Assembly (NCBI GenBank): GCA_002239025.1
Contig: MPNM01000010.1
Span: forward strand, 1-64,000
Reading direction: 5' to 3'
From: Chloroflexi bacterium bin125
Lineage (GTDB): Bacteria > Chloroflexota > Dehalococcoidia > Bin125
Length of the DNA: 64,000 bases
Under the pieces are notes generated by a model, which worked only from the letters and a program-made list of their open reading frames with translations, had not been told where the DNA came from and did no database searches. The position numbers were made by a program, and so were the translations under genes. The first letter of the stretch is position 1. Each line of letters begins with the position of its first letter. Below are positions 17,381 to 25,864 of the stretch, piece by piece.

Positions 17381-18118
17381 CTACTCAATGCCCGCAATCT
17401 CGACCAGGCCCGCGTTGTACTGGTCGTGGCGGCTGACCCAGGCCATTCCCCAGGGCAGATTCGATTCATCACGACCCTTGGGCAGTACGTCGAGGAATCG
17501 GTAAGCGCCAATGAAGTCTTCCAGACCTCTCGCGTAGGTCGAGTAGGTGTGGAAGATTTCGCCGGTGTCGTCCCTGTAGAAGACGGACAGTCCCGGCGCT
17601 TCTGCGCCGTCGAACTGTGACTGCACAGTGTAGTTGTACTGCCGACGACTGGCATCGACATCATCAGCCGAGAACGAGACGCCGTAGTCAAAGTTGAAGT
17701 TGTTCGCGTGTGACGACAACCACTTGAACCGCCAGCCCATGCGCTCGCGGTACGCCTGCAACTTGTTCAGCCGAGCGCGGGAAATCGCGACGAAGGCGGT
17801 GTCCCGCTGTTCAATGTGAATCGTGATCGGATCGAAGTGGTCGGCCAGGAATGAACAGGAAATGCAGCCTTCGTCCCACTCGGGATCGAACATGAAGTGG
17901 TAGACGATCAACTGGTTGGCCTCGCCGAACAGGTCGGACAGTGACTCGTCGCCGTTGGGACCTTGGAACACGTAGTCAGTCTCCACGCGCTCCCAGGGCA
18001 GCGCCTGCCGAGCCTCAACGATCTCGTCGCGGAGGCGTGTGAGTTCCTTCTCACGCCGCAACAGGTCGCGCCGAGCCTCGACCCATTCCTTGTGAGTCAC
18101 CACCGGTTGGTTCGGCAT
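17381..18118 (-). CDS. DUF899 family thioredoxin-like protein
   Basis: A 245-residue DUF899 protein with a thioredoxin-like fold. Residues 10-45 are a charged helix (RRDLLRREKELTRLRDEI), then YHFMFDPEWDEGCISCSF with C85-x-x-C88, FNFDYGVSF, and the C-terminal STYARGLEDFIGAYRFLD. The family has no settled function; the CxxC pair suggests a redox role. AAGGG seven bases before ATG supports the start. It is convergent with the LLM gene and divergent from the epoxide-hydrolase-like gene. Family assignment is firm. Confidence 0.9.
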   Translation of the reverse strand: MPNQPVVTHKEWVEARRDLLRREKELTRLRDEIVEARQALPWERVETDYVFQGPNGDESLSDLFGEANQLIVYHFMFDPEWDEGCISCSFLADHFDPITIHIEQRDTAFVAISRARLNKLQAYRERMGWRFKWLSSHANNFNFDYGVSFSADDVDASRRQYNYTVQSQFDGAEAPGLSVFYRDDTGEIFHTYSTYARGLEDFIGAYRFLDVLPKGRDESNLPWGMAWVSRHDQYNAGLVEIAGIE

Positions 18119-18225
18119 TGCTCAACCCTTCCCGCTGCGCCCACGTTCGCTCAGACGGAAGGCTATAGCGACTAGCGACCGCGTAGACTGCGCAGGCGCT
18201 GAACCTGCCAGGAAAGGAACATCTT

Positions 18226-18603
18226 ATGTCCGACGCGGAAGCACTTGTCAACGCCTTCATGGCCGAGTTTGATGCCGAGCACCCCGACGCCGACACATTG
18301 GCGTCGTACTTCACTGACGACGCGGTCTACCACAACATGCCGATGGCTCCGGCCGAGGGGATTGATGCCGTCAAGGCGGCCCTGACCGGCGTCTCGCAAA
18401 TGACGTCACGCGGCTGGGAAGTGCTGCATTCAGCAGCCAACGGCGATGTCGTACTGAATGAGCGAGTCGACCGCTTCGACATGGGCGGCACGGAGGTTTC
18501 CGTGCAGGTCTGCGGTGTGTTCGAGATCCGAGACGGAAAGATCGCGCGATGGCGCGACTACTTCGACATGGCCTCGTTCCAGAAGCAGATGCCGGACGGT
18601 TAG
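18226..18603 (+). CDS. Limonene-1,2-epoxide hydrolase family protein
   Basis: A 125-residue NTF2-fold protein. It keeps residues matching the limonene-epoxide hydrolase active site: Y35 and N37 (VYHNMP), R80-x-D82 (NERVDRFD) and D111 (WRDYFD), which in the known enzyme form the water-activating Asp-Arg-Asp set. It therefore probably hydrolyses a small epoxide, rather than being a generic SnoaL-like protein. AAAGGAA eight bases before ATG is the ribosome-binding site. It is monocistronic and followed within 53 bases by the second MITE-like copy. The natural substrate is unknown. Confidence 0.88.
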   Translation: MSDAEALVNAFMAEFDAEHPDADTLASYFTDDAVYHNMPMAPAEGIDAVKAALTGVSQMTSRGWEVLHSAANGDVVLNERVDRFDMGGTEVSVQVCGVFEIRDGKIARWRDYFDMASFQKQMPDG

Positions 18604-18655
18604 GCGTGCCTTAACTTCACTGCTTGAAGTTCGCTGACAACCCCTCTTGCCATTC

Positions 18656-18854
18656 TCCCCCTGCAAGAGACTGATGCATATCCTCCTATTCCCCTCTCCC
18701 CCCCTTTGCGGGGGGAGATGTCACGGAGTGACAGAGGGGGGGTCGGCTGGCGACGACCAGATAGGGCCAACAGGCAGGGAATCCCCCTCTGCCTTCGGCA
18801 TCTCCCCCGCAAGGGGGGAGAAGGGGAGTTATGCATCAATCTCTGCAAGGGGGA
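18656..18854. mobile_element. 199-bp MITE-like palindromic element, copy 2 (family A, long form)
   Basis: Near-identical to the element at 15742-15941, with matching inverted ends (TCCCCCTGCAAGAGACTGAT on the left, AATCTCTGCAAGGGGGA on the right) and the same core. With copy 1 it brackets the LLM, DUF899 and epoxide-hydrolase genes in direct orientation. Confidence 0.75.
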
Positions 18855-18914
18855 GGAGAGTAAGCGGCTCGGGACGTTCTCGCGCAAACGAAGAGTGTTA
18901 CCGGCTGCTCCGTA

Positions 18915-19847
18915 CTAGTCCATTCCGAAGGTGGCGCGGAGTTCGGCGGCGATCTGGTCGAGGGCCTGGCTTCCCTCAGGGACTGCCTCGAAGGCGCTGA
19001 CGAACCCGTGGATGACGCCGTCGTATCGGGTGCAAGCCGACTGGTTTCCGGCGGCGCCGAGAGCGGCCGCATAGGCTTCGCCTTCGTCCCTTAGTGGGTC
19101 GTATTCGGCAGTGATTGTGAGCGAACGCGGCAGATTTTCGAGGTCGGCGGCCTGCAGCGGTGAGGCGTAAGGCTGCGCTCCTTCTGAATCGTCGTTGAGG
19201 TATAGATCCCAGCACCTGCGCATTGCGGCTTCGGTAAGGCCATATTCACCGCAGCCGTTGACCCTGTAGGACTCGGTCTCGAAGTTGAAATCGGTGACCG
19301 GGTAGATCAAGATTTGCGAGTCGATGCGGGGGCCGCCGCGATCTCTTGTCATTTGCGAAACGACGGCCGCGAGGTTGCCGCCGGCCGAGTCGCCGGCGAC
19401 GGCGACGCACTCGGAGCGAGTTCCAAGCTGGTTATTCGTGCTATTGATCCATGCCACGGCTGCATAGGCGTCTTCCGCGGCCGCCGGGTACCTGTCTTCA
19501 GGCGCGAGTCGATACTGGACCGAAAGGACGCTCATTCCGGTGCGGTTGCACAGGGCGCGGCATAGGGCATCGTGCGAGTCCAGACTGCCGCTCACCCATC
19601 CGCCGCCGTGAAAGTAGACGACTGTCGGGAGATCTCGCGTGTCGTCAGTGGGCAGATAGCTCCACGCCGGGATGCCGCCTGCCGGACCAGGTATTGCCAT
19701 CTCGAACACCTGGGCGACGGGTTCGAGCTCGCCCTCGGGTCGAAGCACGGCCATCGCCTCGCGAGCCTTTTCGCGTGTCAATCCATTAAAGGGCGGCACG
19801 CCGGCGCGTAAGTCGAGGATGGCTTGGGTTTCTGCGGTGACGGGCAC
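18915..19847 (-). CDS. Alpha/beta hydrolase, HSL (hormone-sensitive lipase) type esterase, copy 1
   Basis: Carboxyl-ester hydrolase of 310 residues. The oxyanion motif HGGG spans 80-83, the nucleophile is S154 in GDSAGG, and the Asp (EYDPLRDEG) and His (VIHGF) complete the triad. There is no signal peptide. GTG at 19847 is the start, because the following residues (PVTAETQAILDLRAG) match the start of the next gene upstream; the longer frame is rich in Arg/Pro and overlaps a repeat. It is the last of three leftward tandem HSL genes. Its last 60 residues are nearly the same as those of the neighbouring copy. Confidence 0.9.
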   Translation of the reverse strand: MPVTAETQAILDLRAGVPPFNGLTREKAREAMAVLRPEGELEPVAQVFEMAIPGPAGGIPAWSYLPTDDTRDLPTVVYFHGGGWVSGSLDSHDALCRALCNRTGMSVLSVQYRLAPEDRYPAAAEDAYAAVAWINSTNNQLGTRSECVAVAGDSAGGNLAAVVSQMTRDRGGPRIDSQILIYPVTDFNFETESYRVNGCGEYGLTEAAMRRCWDLYLNDDSEGAQPYASPLQAADLENLPRSLTITAEYDPLRDEGEAYAAALGAAGNQSACTRYDGVIHGFVSAFEAVPEGSQALDQIAAELRATFGMD

Positions 19848-19883
19848 TGTTGATCGCTTCGGCCATTCTTGACGGTCAGGGCA

Positions 19884-19929
19884 GAGCCCCCTCAGTCCCT
19901 TCGGGACAGCTCCCCCAGAGGGGGAGCTT
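19884..19929. repeat. Short G/C-run palindromic repeat (family A, short form)
   Basis: GAGCCCCCTCAGTCCCTTCG followed by GGACAGCTCCCCCAGAGGGGGAGC. The CTCCCCCAGAGGGGGAG part is a perfect hairpin. It lies between two HSL genes. Confidence 0.85.
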
Positions 19930-19933
19930 TTGC

Positions 19934-20863
19934 CTAGTCCATTCCGAAGGTGGCGCGGAGTTCGGCGGCGATTTGGTCTAGGGCCTGGCTTCCTTCGGGG
20001 ACGGCCTGGAACGCTCCGACGAAACCGTGGATGACTCCGTCGTAACGGGTGCAACTTGACTGCACGCCGGCGGCGCTGAGAGCGGCGGCGTAGGCTTCGC
20101 CTTCGTCCCTCAGTGGGTCGTATTCGGCAGTGATTGTGAGCGAACGCGGCAGATTTGCGAGGTCGGCGGCCTGCAGTGGCGAGGCGTAAGGCTGTGCGCC
20201 ATCCGACTCGTCGTTGAGGTAGAGGTCCCAGAACCAGCGCACGCCGACTTCGGAAAGCCCGAAGTCGGCGCCGTTCTGTTTGTAGGACTCGGTCTCGAAG
20301 CTGAAGTCGGTGACCGGATAGATCAGGATCTGCGAGTCGATGCGCGGGCCGCCGCGATCTCGCGCCATTTGCGAGACGACGGCGGCGAGGTTGCCGCCGG
20401 CCGAGTCGCCGGCCACAGCGATCCGGTCGTCCCGTCCGCCCTGCTGGTCGTACATGCTGTTCATCCAGGCGACCGCGGCGTAGCAGTCTTCGGCGGCGGC
20501 GGGATAGGTCGCCTCCGGAGCGAGCCGATAGTCAACCGACATCACGCTCATCCCGGCGCGGTTGCAGATAGCGCGACAGACGGCGTCGTGCGACTCAAGG
20601 TCGCCGATCACCCAACCGCCGCCGTGGAAGTAGACGAGAGTGGGCAGATTGCGTGGGTCATCGTTGGGCAGGTAACCACGAGCCGGAATGTCGCCGGCAG
20701 GGCCCGGAACGACCATCTCGTGGACCTGGGCGACCGGTTCAGGCTCGCCCTGGGGTCGCAGTGCGGCCATCGCCTCGCGTGCTTCCTGGGGCGACATCTC
20801 GTTGAACGGCGTCGCTCCGGCGCGCATATCGAGGATGGCCTGGGTTTCTGCTGTGACGGGCAT
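19934..20863 (-). CDS. Alpha/beta hydrolase, HSL type esterase, copy 2
   Basis: A 309-residue HSL-type esterase with YFHGGGWV, nucleophile Ser in AGDSAGG, and the Asp/His in EYDPLRDEG and VIHGF. The start ATG at 20863 is preceded by AAAGAAAG and matches the start of the neighbouring paralogue (PVTAETQAILD). It shares long identical DNA stretches with the 18915-19847 gene, above all in the 3' third, which points to a recent duplication or gene conversion. Short-chain acyl esters are the usual substrates of the family. Confidence 0.92.
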   Translation of the reverse strand: MPVTAETQAILDMRAGATPFNEMSPQEAREAMAALRPQGEPEPVAQVHEMVVPGPAGDIPARGYLPNDDPRNLPTLVYFHGGGWVIGDLESHDAVCRAICNRAGMSVMSVDYRLAPEATYPAAAEDCYAAVAWMNSMYDQQGGRDDRIAVAGDSAGGNLAAVVSQMARDRGGPRIDSQILIYPVTDFSFETESYKQNGADFGLSEVGVRWFWDLYLNDESDGAQPYASPLQAADLANLPRSLTITAEYDPLRDEGEAYAAALSAAGVQSSCTRYDGVIHGFVGAFQAVPEGSQALDQIAAELRATFGMD

Positions 20864-20894
20864 GGTGCGCTTTCTTTCTGAATTGGTCGGCCGG

Positions 20895-20946
20895 GGGGAG
20901 CCCCCCTCTGCCTTCGGCATCTCCCCCCGCTCCGCGGGGGGAGAAA
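20895..20946. repeat. G/C-run palindromic repeat (family A, short form)
   Basis: GCCCCCCTCTGCCTTCGGCA then TCTCCCCCCGCTCCGCGGGGGGAGA. The last part is a 10-bp or longer stem. Confidence 0.85.
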
Positions 20947-20982
20947 TGGGTCAGGCCTTCGCTCTCCGTAGAGCAGAACCGA

Positions 20983-21909
20983 CTAGATTCGTTCGTTGAT
21001 GAAGGCGGCGGCTTCCTTGAGGCATTCAACGCCTGTCGGGATGACGGCGAACATCATGAAGGGGTCGTGAACGACGCCGTCGTAGCGATGCACGGTGACA
21101 TCGCCGCCGGCTGCCTCGATGGCTGCGCCGTAGGCTTCGCCCTCGTCTCGCAGCGGATCGAGTTCGGCGGTCTGGATCAGCGCCGGTGCGAGGCCGGAGA
21201 GGTCTGCGGCCTTGATCGGCGACGCGTAGGCTTCCTGTCCCGCTTCAGCGCTTGGCAGGTAGTGGTCCCAGAACCAGACCATCGAGGCTCGTGTCAGGAG
21301 CTTGCCCTCGGCGTTTTCGGTGTAGGACGGGTAGCTGTAGTTGTGATCGGTGACCGGAACGTGGAGGACCTGCGCGGCGATCGCGGGGCCGCCCTTGTCG
21401 CGGGCCATCTGCGAAACCACGGCCGACAGGTTGCCGCCGGCGGAGTCGCCTGCGACCGCCATGCGAGAACCGTCGGCGCCGATCTCAGCGCCGTTCTCGG
21501 CGACCCAGGCTGCGGCGGCGTAACAGTCGTCGGCTGCGGCCGGGTACTTGGCTTCAGGGGCGAGCCGGTAGTGGACCGAGACGACAACCGCTTCGCCCAG
21601 CTCGGCGAGGAGTTGCTTGCAGGTGCCGTCGTGCGAGTCAATGTCGCCGAGTACCCAGCCCCCGCCGTGGAAGTACATCACGACAGGCAGATTGTCGCCC
21701 GCGGAGGCGTAGATGCGGATCGGGATGTCGCCACCGGGTCCGGGTACGGTGCGGTCTTCAACGCGCGCCGGCTCGGGAGCGCCAGCCTGCATCATGGCAA
21801 AGTTGGCGATAGCCGCGCGGGCCTCTTCCGGCGTCTGTTCGGAGATATCGGGTCCGCCGGCCTCTTCCAACATGGCGAGCAGTCCCTGGGTCTCTGGGGT
21901 TGGGGGCAT
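20983..21909 (-). CDS. Alpha/beta hydrolase, HSL type esterase, copy 3
   Basis: A 308-residue HSL-type esterase, first of the three leftward tandem copies. It carries YFHGGGWVLGD, AGDSAGGNLSAV with the nucleophile Ser, AELDPLRDEGEAYG for the Asp, and YDGVVHDPFMM for the His region. AGGAG seven bases before ATG supports the start. It is more distant from the other two than they are from each other, so it is an older duplicate. Lack of a signal peptide suggests a cytoplasmic role. Confidence 0.92.
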   Translation of the reverse strand: MPPTPETQGLLAMLEEAGGPDISEQTPEEARAAIANFAMMQAGAPEPARVEDRTVPGPGGDIPIRIYASAGDNLPVVMYFHGGGWVLGDIDSHDGTCKQLLAELGEAVVVSVHYRLAPEAKYPAAADDCYAAAAWVAENGAEIGADGSRMAVAGDSAGGNLSAVVSQMARDKGGPAIAAQVLHVPVTDHNYSYPSYTENAEGKLLTRASMVWFWDHYLPSAEAGQEAYASPIKAADLSGLAPALIQTAELDPLRDEGEAYGAAIEAAGGDVTVHRYDGVVHDPFMMFAVIPTGVECLKEAAAFINERI

Positions 21910-22054
21910 GGTTCACTCCTTGGGGTGGTGTGTCTTGTTCAATAGTCGAGCGCCGAACGGCGCAACTCGGACAGGATAGGCGTTAGGCGCGAACTCCTAC
22001 TTGAGCGAGGTAAAGACGCTGTTCACGCGAGCATGGTGCCGGAAGCTGGAGAGA

Positions 22055-22098
22055 GGGACCCCCTCAGCCTTCGGCAGCTCCCCCTGCAAGGGGGAGCG
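22055..22098. repeat. Short G/C-run palindromic repeat (family A, short form)
   Basis: GACCCCCTCAGCCTTCGGCA then GCTCCCCCTGCAAGGGGGAGC, a near-copy of the element at 13182. Confidence 0.85.
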
Positions 22099-22125
22099 AA
22101 GAGGGAGGGCGGGACTGGTGTCCGA

Positions 22126-22605
22126 TCAGCCTCGAGCGTTGAGCCACTGACGAGTCATCTCGGCATGGCCGACGTGCTCGGCGGTGTGGGCGATCGCTCG
22201 GTCGATTAGCTCATGGCCGGTCAGGTTCTTATCCATGAACATGTGATAGTGCGGACCGGCCCAGGCGTCGTCGGAGAGGCCGGCGAGCGCCGATTCTATT
22301 GCTGCCTTGGCACCGGTCCAACGCTCAGTGAGCACTCCCTGCGGGTCATCGAACGACTTCGCGGTCGAGTCGAACTCAGCCTGGCGGCTGCGGTCGAGCT
22401 TCTGGCCAGCCAGCACTTCGACGATGTTCCACTCGGTCGCCGAGATTGAGTGTGTGGCGAGGACGAACATCGTCGACGCGTCATCCCACGGCGCAGTATC
22501 GAGTTGCTCCGAAGTGAGTCCATCGGCGGCGGCGAGAATGCGTTCGACCAGATCGCAGGCGGTCTCGAACGCGGGCAGGGCTGGTCCCTCAAGCGACATC
22601 GGCAT
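22126..22605 (-). CDS. DinB-like four-helix-bundle protein
   Basis: A 159-residue protein of the DinB/YfiT-like superfamily. Histidines in FVLATHSISATEWNIVEV and in AHTAEHVGHAEMT lie where these four-helix proteins bind a divalent metal. Family members range from damage-induced proteins to mycothiol- or bacillithiol-dependent transferases, so no function is given. Two ATGs (22605 and 22599) are possible. The gene is divergent from an HSL esterase gene, with 108 bases between them. Confidence 0.8.
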   Translation of the reverse strand: MPMSLEGPALPAFETACDLVERILAAADGLTSEQLDTAPWDDASTMFVLATHSISATEWNIVEVLAGQKLDRSRQAEFDSTAKSFDDPQGVLTERWTGAKAAIESALAGLSDDAWAGPHYHMFMDKNLTGHELIDRAIAHTAEHVGHAEMTRQWLNARG

Positions 22606-22635
22606 CGTCCAATCTGCTACCTATACTCCGACTGG

Positions 22636-22664
22636 TTGACTTGTCGGACGCAGACGCATTGTAT
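22636..22664 (+). promoter_or_regulatory. Weak candidate promoter for the HSL esterase at 22714
   Basis: TTGACT at 22636-22641, a 17-base spacer, then TTGTAT at 22659-22664. The -35 is good, the -10 is poor. It leaves a leader of about 45 bases, consistent with the TAAGGA ribosome-binding site. Confidence 0.3.
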
Positions 22665-22713
22665 CGCGACCGACGTTGATACTAGCACATACATCCTAGA
22701 TAAGGAATTCGCC

Positions 22714-23643
22714 ATGAAAGCCGATCCGCAGACGCAGGCACTCAACGCAATGATCGAAGAGGCGTCGTCGCAGGGCAAGCCCTGGCACGAGATGGAACCG
22801 CAGGAGCTGCGCGACGTGCTGGCCGAGGGTGGACCGTTCGGTCCGCCTCCGCCGAAGCTGGACGACATCGCACAGGAGCGCAGCGTGGCCGGACCGGTGG
22901 GCGAGATCCCCGTGCGTGTCTTCATTCCGCCTGTGGTGCGCGGCGTCTATCTGCACATTCACGGCGGCGGCTGGGTGATCGGCTCGCACGACGGTGCCGA
23001 CGAGCGCCTCTGGGAGCGCGCCCAGGCGACCCAACAGGCGGTCGTATCGGTCGGCTACCGGCTCTCGCCCGAGCATCCCTATCCGGCGCCCAACGAGGAC
23101 TGCGAAGCGGCCGCCGTCTGGCTGATCGAAAACGGCCAGTCGGAATTCGGCACAGACGCCTTCACGATCGGTGGAGAGTCGGCCGGAGGTCATCTTTCGG
23201 CAACCACGCTGCTGCGCATGCGCGACAACCACGGCTACACCGGCTTCAAGGGAGCTGCGCTGACCTACGGCGTTTTCGACCTGCGCCACTCACCCTCGGC
23301 CAGGCTCTGGGGAGAGCGAAACCTGATTCTCTCGTCGCCAATCATGGAGTGGTTCATCGACCACTACGTATCCCCCGAAGAGCCCGAACTGCGCGATCTG
23401 CCAGACGTGACCCCATTGCTTGCGGACCTGTCCGACATGCCGCCAGCGATCTTCACGGTCGGCACGCTAGACCCGCTGCTCGACGACACACTCTTCATGT
23501 CCGCCCGCTGGCAAGCCGCTGGTCACGAAACCGAACTGCACGTGTTCCCAGAGGCGCCGCACGGATTCGATGGCTTCCCGACTCCGGCGGGGATGGACGC
23601 GACGAATCGGGTGAACAACTTCTTGAGTGGGTGTCTGGGGTAG
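22714..23643 (+). CDS. Alpha/beta hydrolase, HSL type esterase, divergent copy
   Basis: A 309-residue HSL-type esterase read rightward. It has HGGGWVIGSHDGADER, nucleophile Ser in GGESAGGHLS (GESAG instead of the GDSAG of its neighbours), Asp in VGTLDPLLDD and His in PEAPHGFD. TAAGGA seven bases before ATG fixes the start; the open frame upstream overlaps the divergent DinB-like gene and is not coding. It is a separate branch from the three tandem copies. Substrate unknown. Confidence 0.92.
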   Translation: MKADPQTQALNAMIEEASSQGKPWHEMEPQELRDVLAEGGPFGPPPPKLDDIAQERSVAGPVGEIPVRVFIPPVVRGVYLHIHGGGWVIGSHDGADERLWERAQATQQAVVSVGYRLSPEHPYPAPNEDCEAAAVWLIENGQSEFGTDAFTIGGESAGGHLSATTLLRMRDNHGYTGFKGAALTYGVFDLRHSPSARLWGERNLILSSPIMEWFIDHYVSPEEPELRDLPDVTPLLADLSDMPPAIFTVGTLDPLLDDTLFMSARWQAAGHETELHVFPEAPHGFDGFPTPAGMDATNRVNNFLSGCLG

Positions 23644-23689
23644 CAATGTGCTCCCCAGTTCAGGGAGCTGGCGCAACTGATTTCCAAGA

Positions 23690-23732
23690 GCTCCCCCTCT
23701 GGGGGAGCTGGCGCGGAGCGACTGAGGGGGCC
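23690..23732. repeat. G/C-run palindromic repeat (family A, variant)
   Basis: AGCTCCCCCTCTGGGGGAGCT is a perfect hairpin, followed by GGCGCGGAGCGACTGAGGGGG. It lies between convergent genes and may act as a bidirectional terminator-like structure. Confidence 0.8.
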
Positions 23733-23740
23733 GCCGACTA

Positions 23741-24097
23741 CTACAGCTCAGACGCAACCCGCTCGACCACTGAGTCAAGATCCCGAAGTACGTCGTCGTT
23801 CCAGAAACGGAGTACGCGGAAGCCTAAGGCCTCAAGGTCGAGCGTGCGGGCCTCGTCCTCTTGGTTGCGGTCGGCGTGCTGTCCGCCGTCCAGCTCGATC
23901 ACGAGTCGTTCGGCGACACAGGCGAAGTCGGCGATGTACGGGCCGATTGGGTGCTGGCGCCGAAATCTGTATCCGCCCAGTTGGCGTCTGCGCAGCCGAC
24001 TCCAGAGCAGCACTTCAGCATCGGTCGCGTTGCGACGCAGTTGCTTCGCAAACTCAATCTGCTTTTGAGGCGCGTAGTTGTAGTCGCGATCTACCAC
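23741..24097 (-). CDS. DUF559 domain endonuclease-like protein
   Basis: A 118-residue DUF559 protein, a family related to very-short-patch-repair (Vsr) and PD-(D/E)xK nucleases. Typical segments are AKQLRRNATDAEVLLWSRLR, FRRQHPIGPYIADFAC, LVIELDGGQH and FRVLRFWNDDVL. D, E and Q/H in ADFAC...VIELDGGQH fit the metal-binding core. The start is GTG at 24097, set eight bases after a strong GGAGG that is part of a family A repeat. The protein's frame stays open far upstream through that repeat and into the acyl-CoA synthetase end, but the family length ends near here. It lies 75 bases downstream of the synthetase. Confidence 0.85.
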   Translation of the reverse strand: MVDRDYNYAPQKQIEFAKQLRRNATDAEVLLWSRLRRRQLGGYRFRRQHPIGPYIADFACVAERLVIELDGGQHADRNQEDEARTLDLEALGFRVLRFWNDDVLRDLDSVVERVASEL

Positions 24098-24104
24098 CGG
24101 TGGC

Positions 24105-24157
24105 ACCTCCCCGAGCCCCCTCCGCCCCTTCGGGGCACCTCCCCCAGAGGGGGAGGT
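24105..24157. repeat. G/C-run palindromic repeat (family A) supplying a ribosome-binding site
   Basis: ACCTCCCCGAGCCCCCTCCG, then CCCCTTCGGGG, then ACCTCCCCCAGAGGGGGAGGT. On the minus strand its left end reads GGGGAGGTGCC just before the GTG of the DUF559 gene. Confidence 0.8.
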
Positions 24158-24171
24158 CTTGGGAATGGGAG

Positions 24172-25761
24172 CTAGTTCACCCGCTTGTCGACGCCCTCCC
24201 AGTAGGCCTCCCTCAACTCGAACTTCTTCAGTTTGCCTGTCGCTGTTCTTGGCAGCGTCTCGACGAACTCCACTCTGCGGGGGATCTTGAAGCCGGCCAT
24301 GGTGGCTCGGCAGTGGGCGACGATGTCGTCTCTGGTGACGTCGTGGCCTTCTCTGGGGACGATGAGCGCGAGCGGGGTTTCTCCCCATTGCTCCGAGGGG
24401 ACTCCGATGACAGCGGCTTCGAGGACGGCGGGGTGGTCGTAGAGGACGTCTTCGACCTCGATACTGCTGATGTTCTCTCCGCCCGAGATGATCACGTCCT
24501 TGGCTCGGTCGACGATGTTGATATAGCCGTCCTGGTTGACGGTGGCCATGTCTCCGGTGTGGAACCAGCCGTCGACGATGACTTTGTCCGTCTCTTCCTG
24601 CTGCTGCCAGTAGCCGCGCAGGACGACGTTCGAGCGTGCAACGACCTCACCGACTTCCTCGTCGTCCCAGGCGACCTCGCGGCCGGAGTCTCGGACGACC
24701 TTGACCTCGACGCCTATTACGTCGTGACCGGCTCGGACCTTGGTGCCGAAGTAGCCGTCTTCGTCAACGCCCAGGTAGGGCTTGACCTCGGAGACGGTCA
24801 GAATCGGTGAAGTTTCGGTCAGGCCGTAGATCTGGATGAACTCCCAGCCGAGTTCCTTCTCCAGCCGCTCGATGAACGCCTGCGGCGGCGGTGCTCCGGC
24901 GACGGTGAAGCGCGGGCGGACGGTGATGTTGTAGTTGTCCTTGTGCTCGAACTCGAGGATCCGAGCCAGCACAGCGGGCGCCATGCAGGCGAAGGTACAG
25001 TTCTCGTCCTGGATCACCTGGTACATGTCGGCCGCGTCTGGGGCTCGCAACACGACGTGCTTGCCGCCCATCGCAGTGATTGCGTACGGACCGCCCCAGC
25101 CGTTGGCATGGAACATCGGCAAGGTCCACATCTCGGCGTCGTCCTGCGAGATGCGCAAGTGGGCGATGAAGTTGTAGGCGTTGATGTACGCGTTGCGGTG
25201 CGTGATCATCACACCCTTGGGACGCGCCGTGGTCCCGGATGTGTAGTTGATCGAGAGCAGGTCGGTCTCTTCCAGTCCCGGATCGGGCGGTTGAACGGTC
25301 GGCTGGCTGGCGATCCAGTCCTCGTAGTTGGTCCAGCCCTGCGTGATCGGAATGTCCTCAAAGGGAATGGCGATGAAGTGCTCGACAGAATTCAGGTTGT
25401 TGCGCACCTCATCAACCATGTGCGCGAACTCGGCGTCGACCAGTACAACCTTCGAGCCGGAGTGCTCGAGCATGTACTCGAAGTCGGCCGGGATCAGGCG
25501 GTAGTTCATCGGCACGATGATCGCGCCGATGGCCGCGGTCGCGTAGAAGGTCTCGAGGAACTGATGCGAGTTGGGCGCAATGATGCCGACGCGGTCGCCT
25601 TTGCCCACGCCGGCGTCGAGCAGCGCGTGGGCTTGCTGGTTCACGCGTGCGTTGAACTCGGACCAGGTGAAGCGCTTGTCGCCGTCAATGACGGCCTCGG
25701 ACGGTCCGTACAGCTTGGCTGAGCGGCGCAGAAAATCATTGACCAGCAGCGGGACTTCCAT
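24172..25761 (-). CDS. Acyl-CoA synthetase (AMP-forming), fatty-acid--CoA ligase family
   Basis: ANL-superfamily ligase of 529 residues that activates a carboxylic acid to its CoA thioester with ATP. The P-loop-like motif YTSGTTARPKG lies near 170, YGLTETSPI near 318, WFHTGDMATVNQDGYI near 410, the hinge DRAKDVIISGGENISS near 425, and the catalytic Lys in RTATGKLKK near 513. Chain length is typical of medium- or long-chain synthetases. GGGAGA precedes ATG. It probably activates acids released by the neighbouring esterases, an inference from context. Confidence 0.94.
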   Translation of the reverse strand: MEVPLLVNDFLRRSAKLYGPSEAVIDGDKRFTWSEFNARVNQQAHALLDAGVGKGDRVGIIAPNSHQFLETFYATAAIGAIIVPMNYRLIPADFEYMLEHSGSKVVLVDAEFAHMVDEVRNNLNSVEHFIAIPFEDIPITQGWTNYEDWIASQPTVQPPDPGLEETDLLSINYTSGTTARPKGVMITHRNAYINAYNFIAHLRISQDDAEMWTLPMFHANGWGGPYAITAMGGKHVVLRAPDAADMYQVIQDENCTFACMAPAVLARILEFEHKDNYNITVRPRFTVAGAPPPQAFIERLEKELGWEFIQIYGLTETSPILTVSEVKPYLGVDEDGYFGTKVRAGHDVIGVEVKVVRDSGREVAWDDEEVGEVVARSNVVLRGYWQQQEETDKVIVDGWFHTGDMATVNQDGYINIVDRAKDVIISGGENISSIEVEDVLYDHPAVLEAAVIGVPSEQWGETPLALIVPREGHDVTRDDIVAHCRATMAGFKIPRRVEFVETLPRTATGKLKKFELREAYWEGVDKRVN

Positions 25762-25864
25762 CTTCGTCTCCCTCAGTCATTCGCAGAGCCGCATGTCTCA
25801 GCCGCCTGCGTCCTCGTGCAGATTCGGGAACATTATTGCACTCAAGCCGCGCCGGCCTCGGCGA

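Noticed and set aside
19848-20054. A longer start for the HSL esterase copy 1
   Set aside because: The extra 69 residues are Arg/Pro-rich and cross a repeat; the neighbour copy begins exactly at the chosen GTG position.
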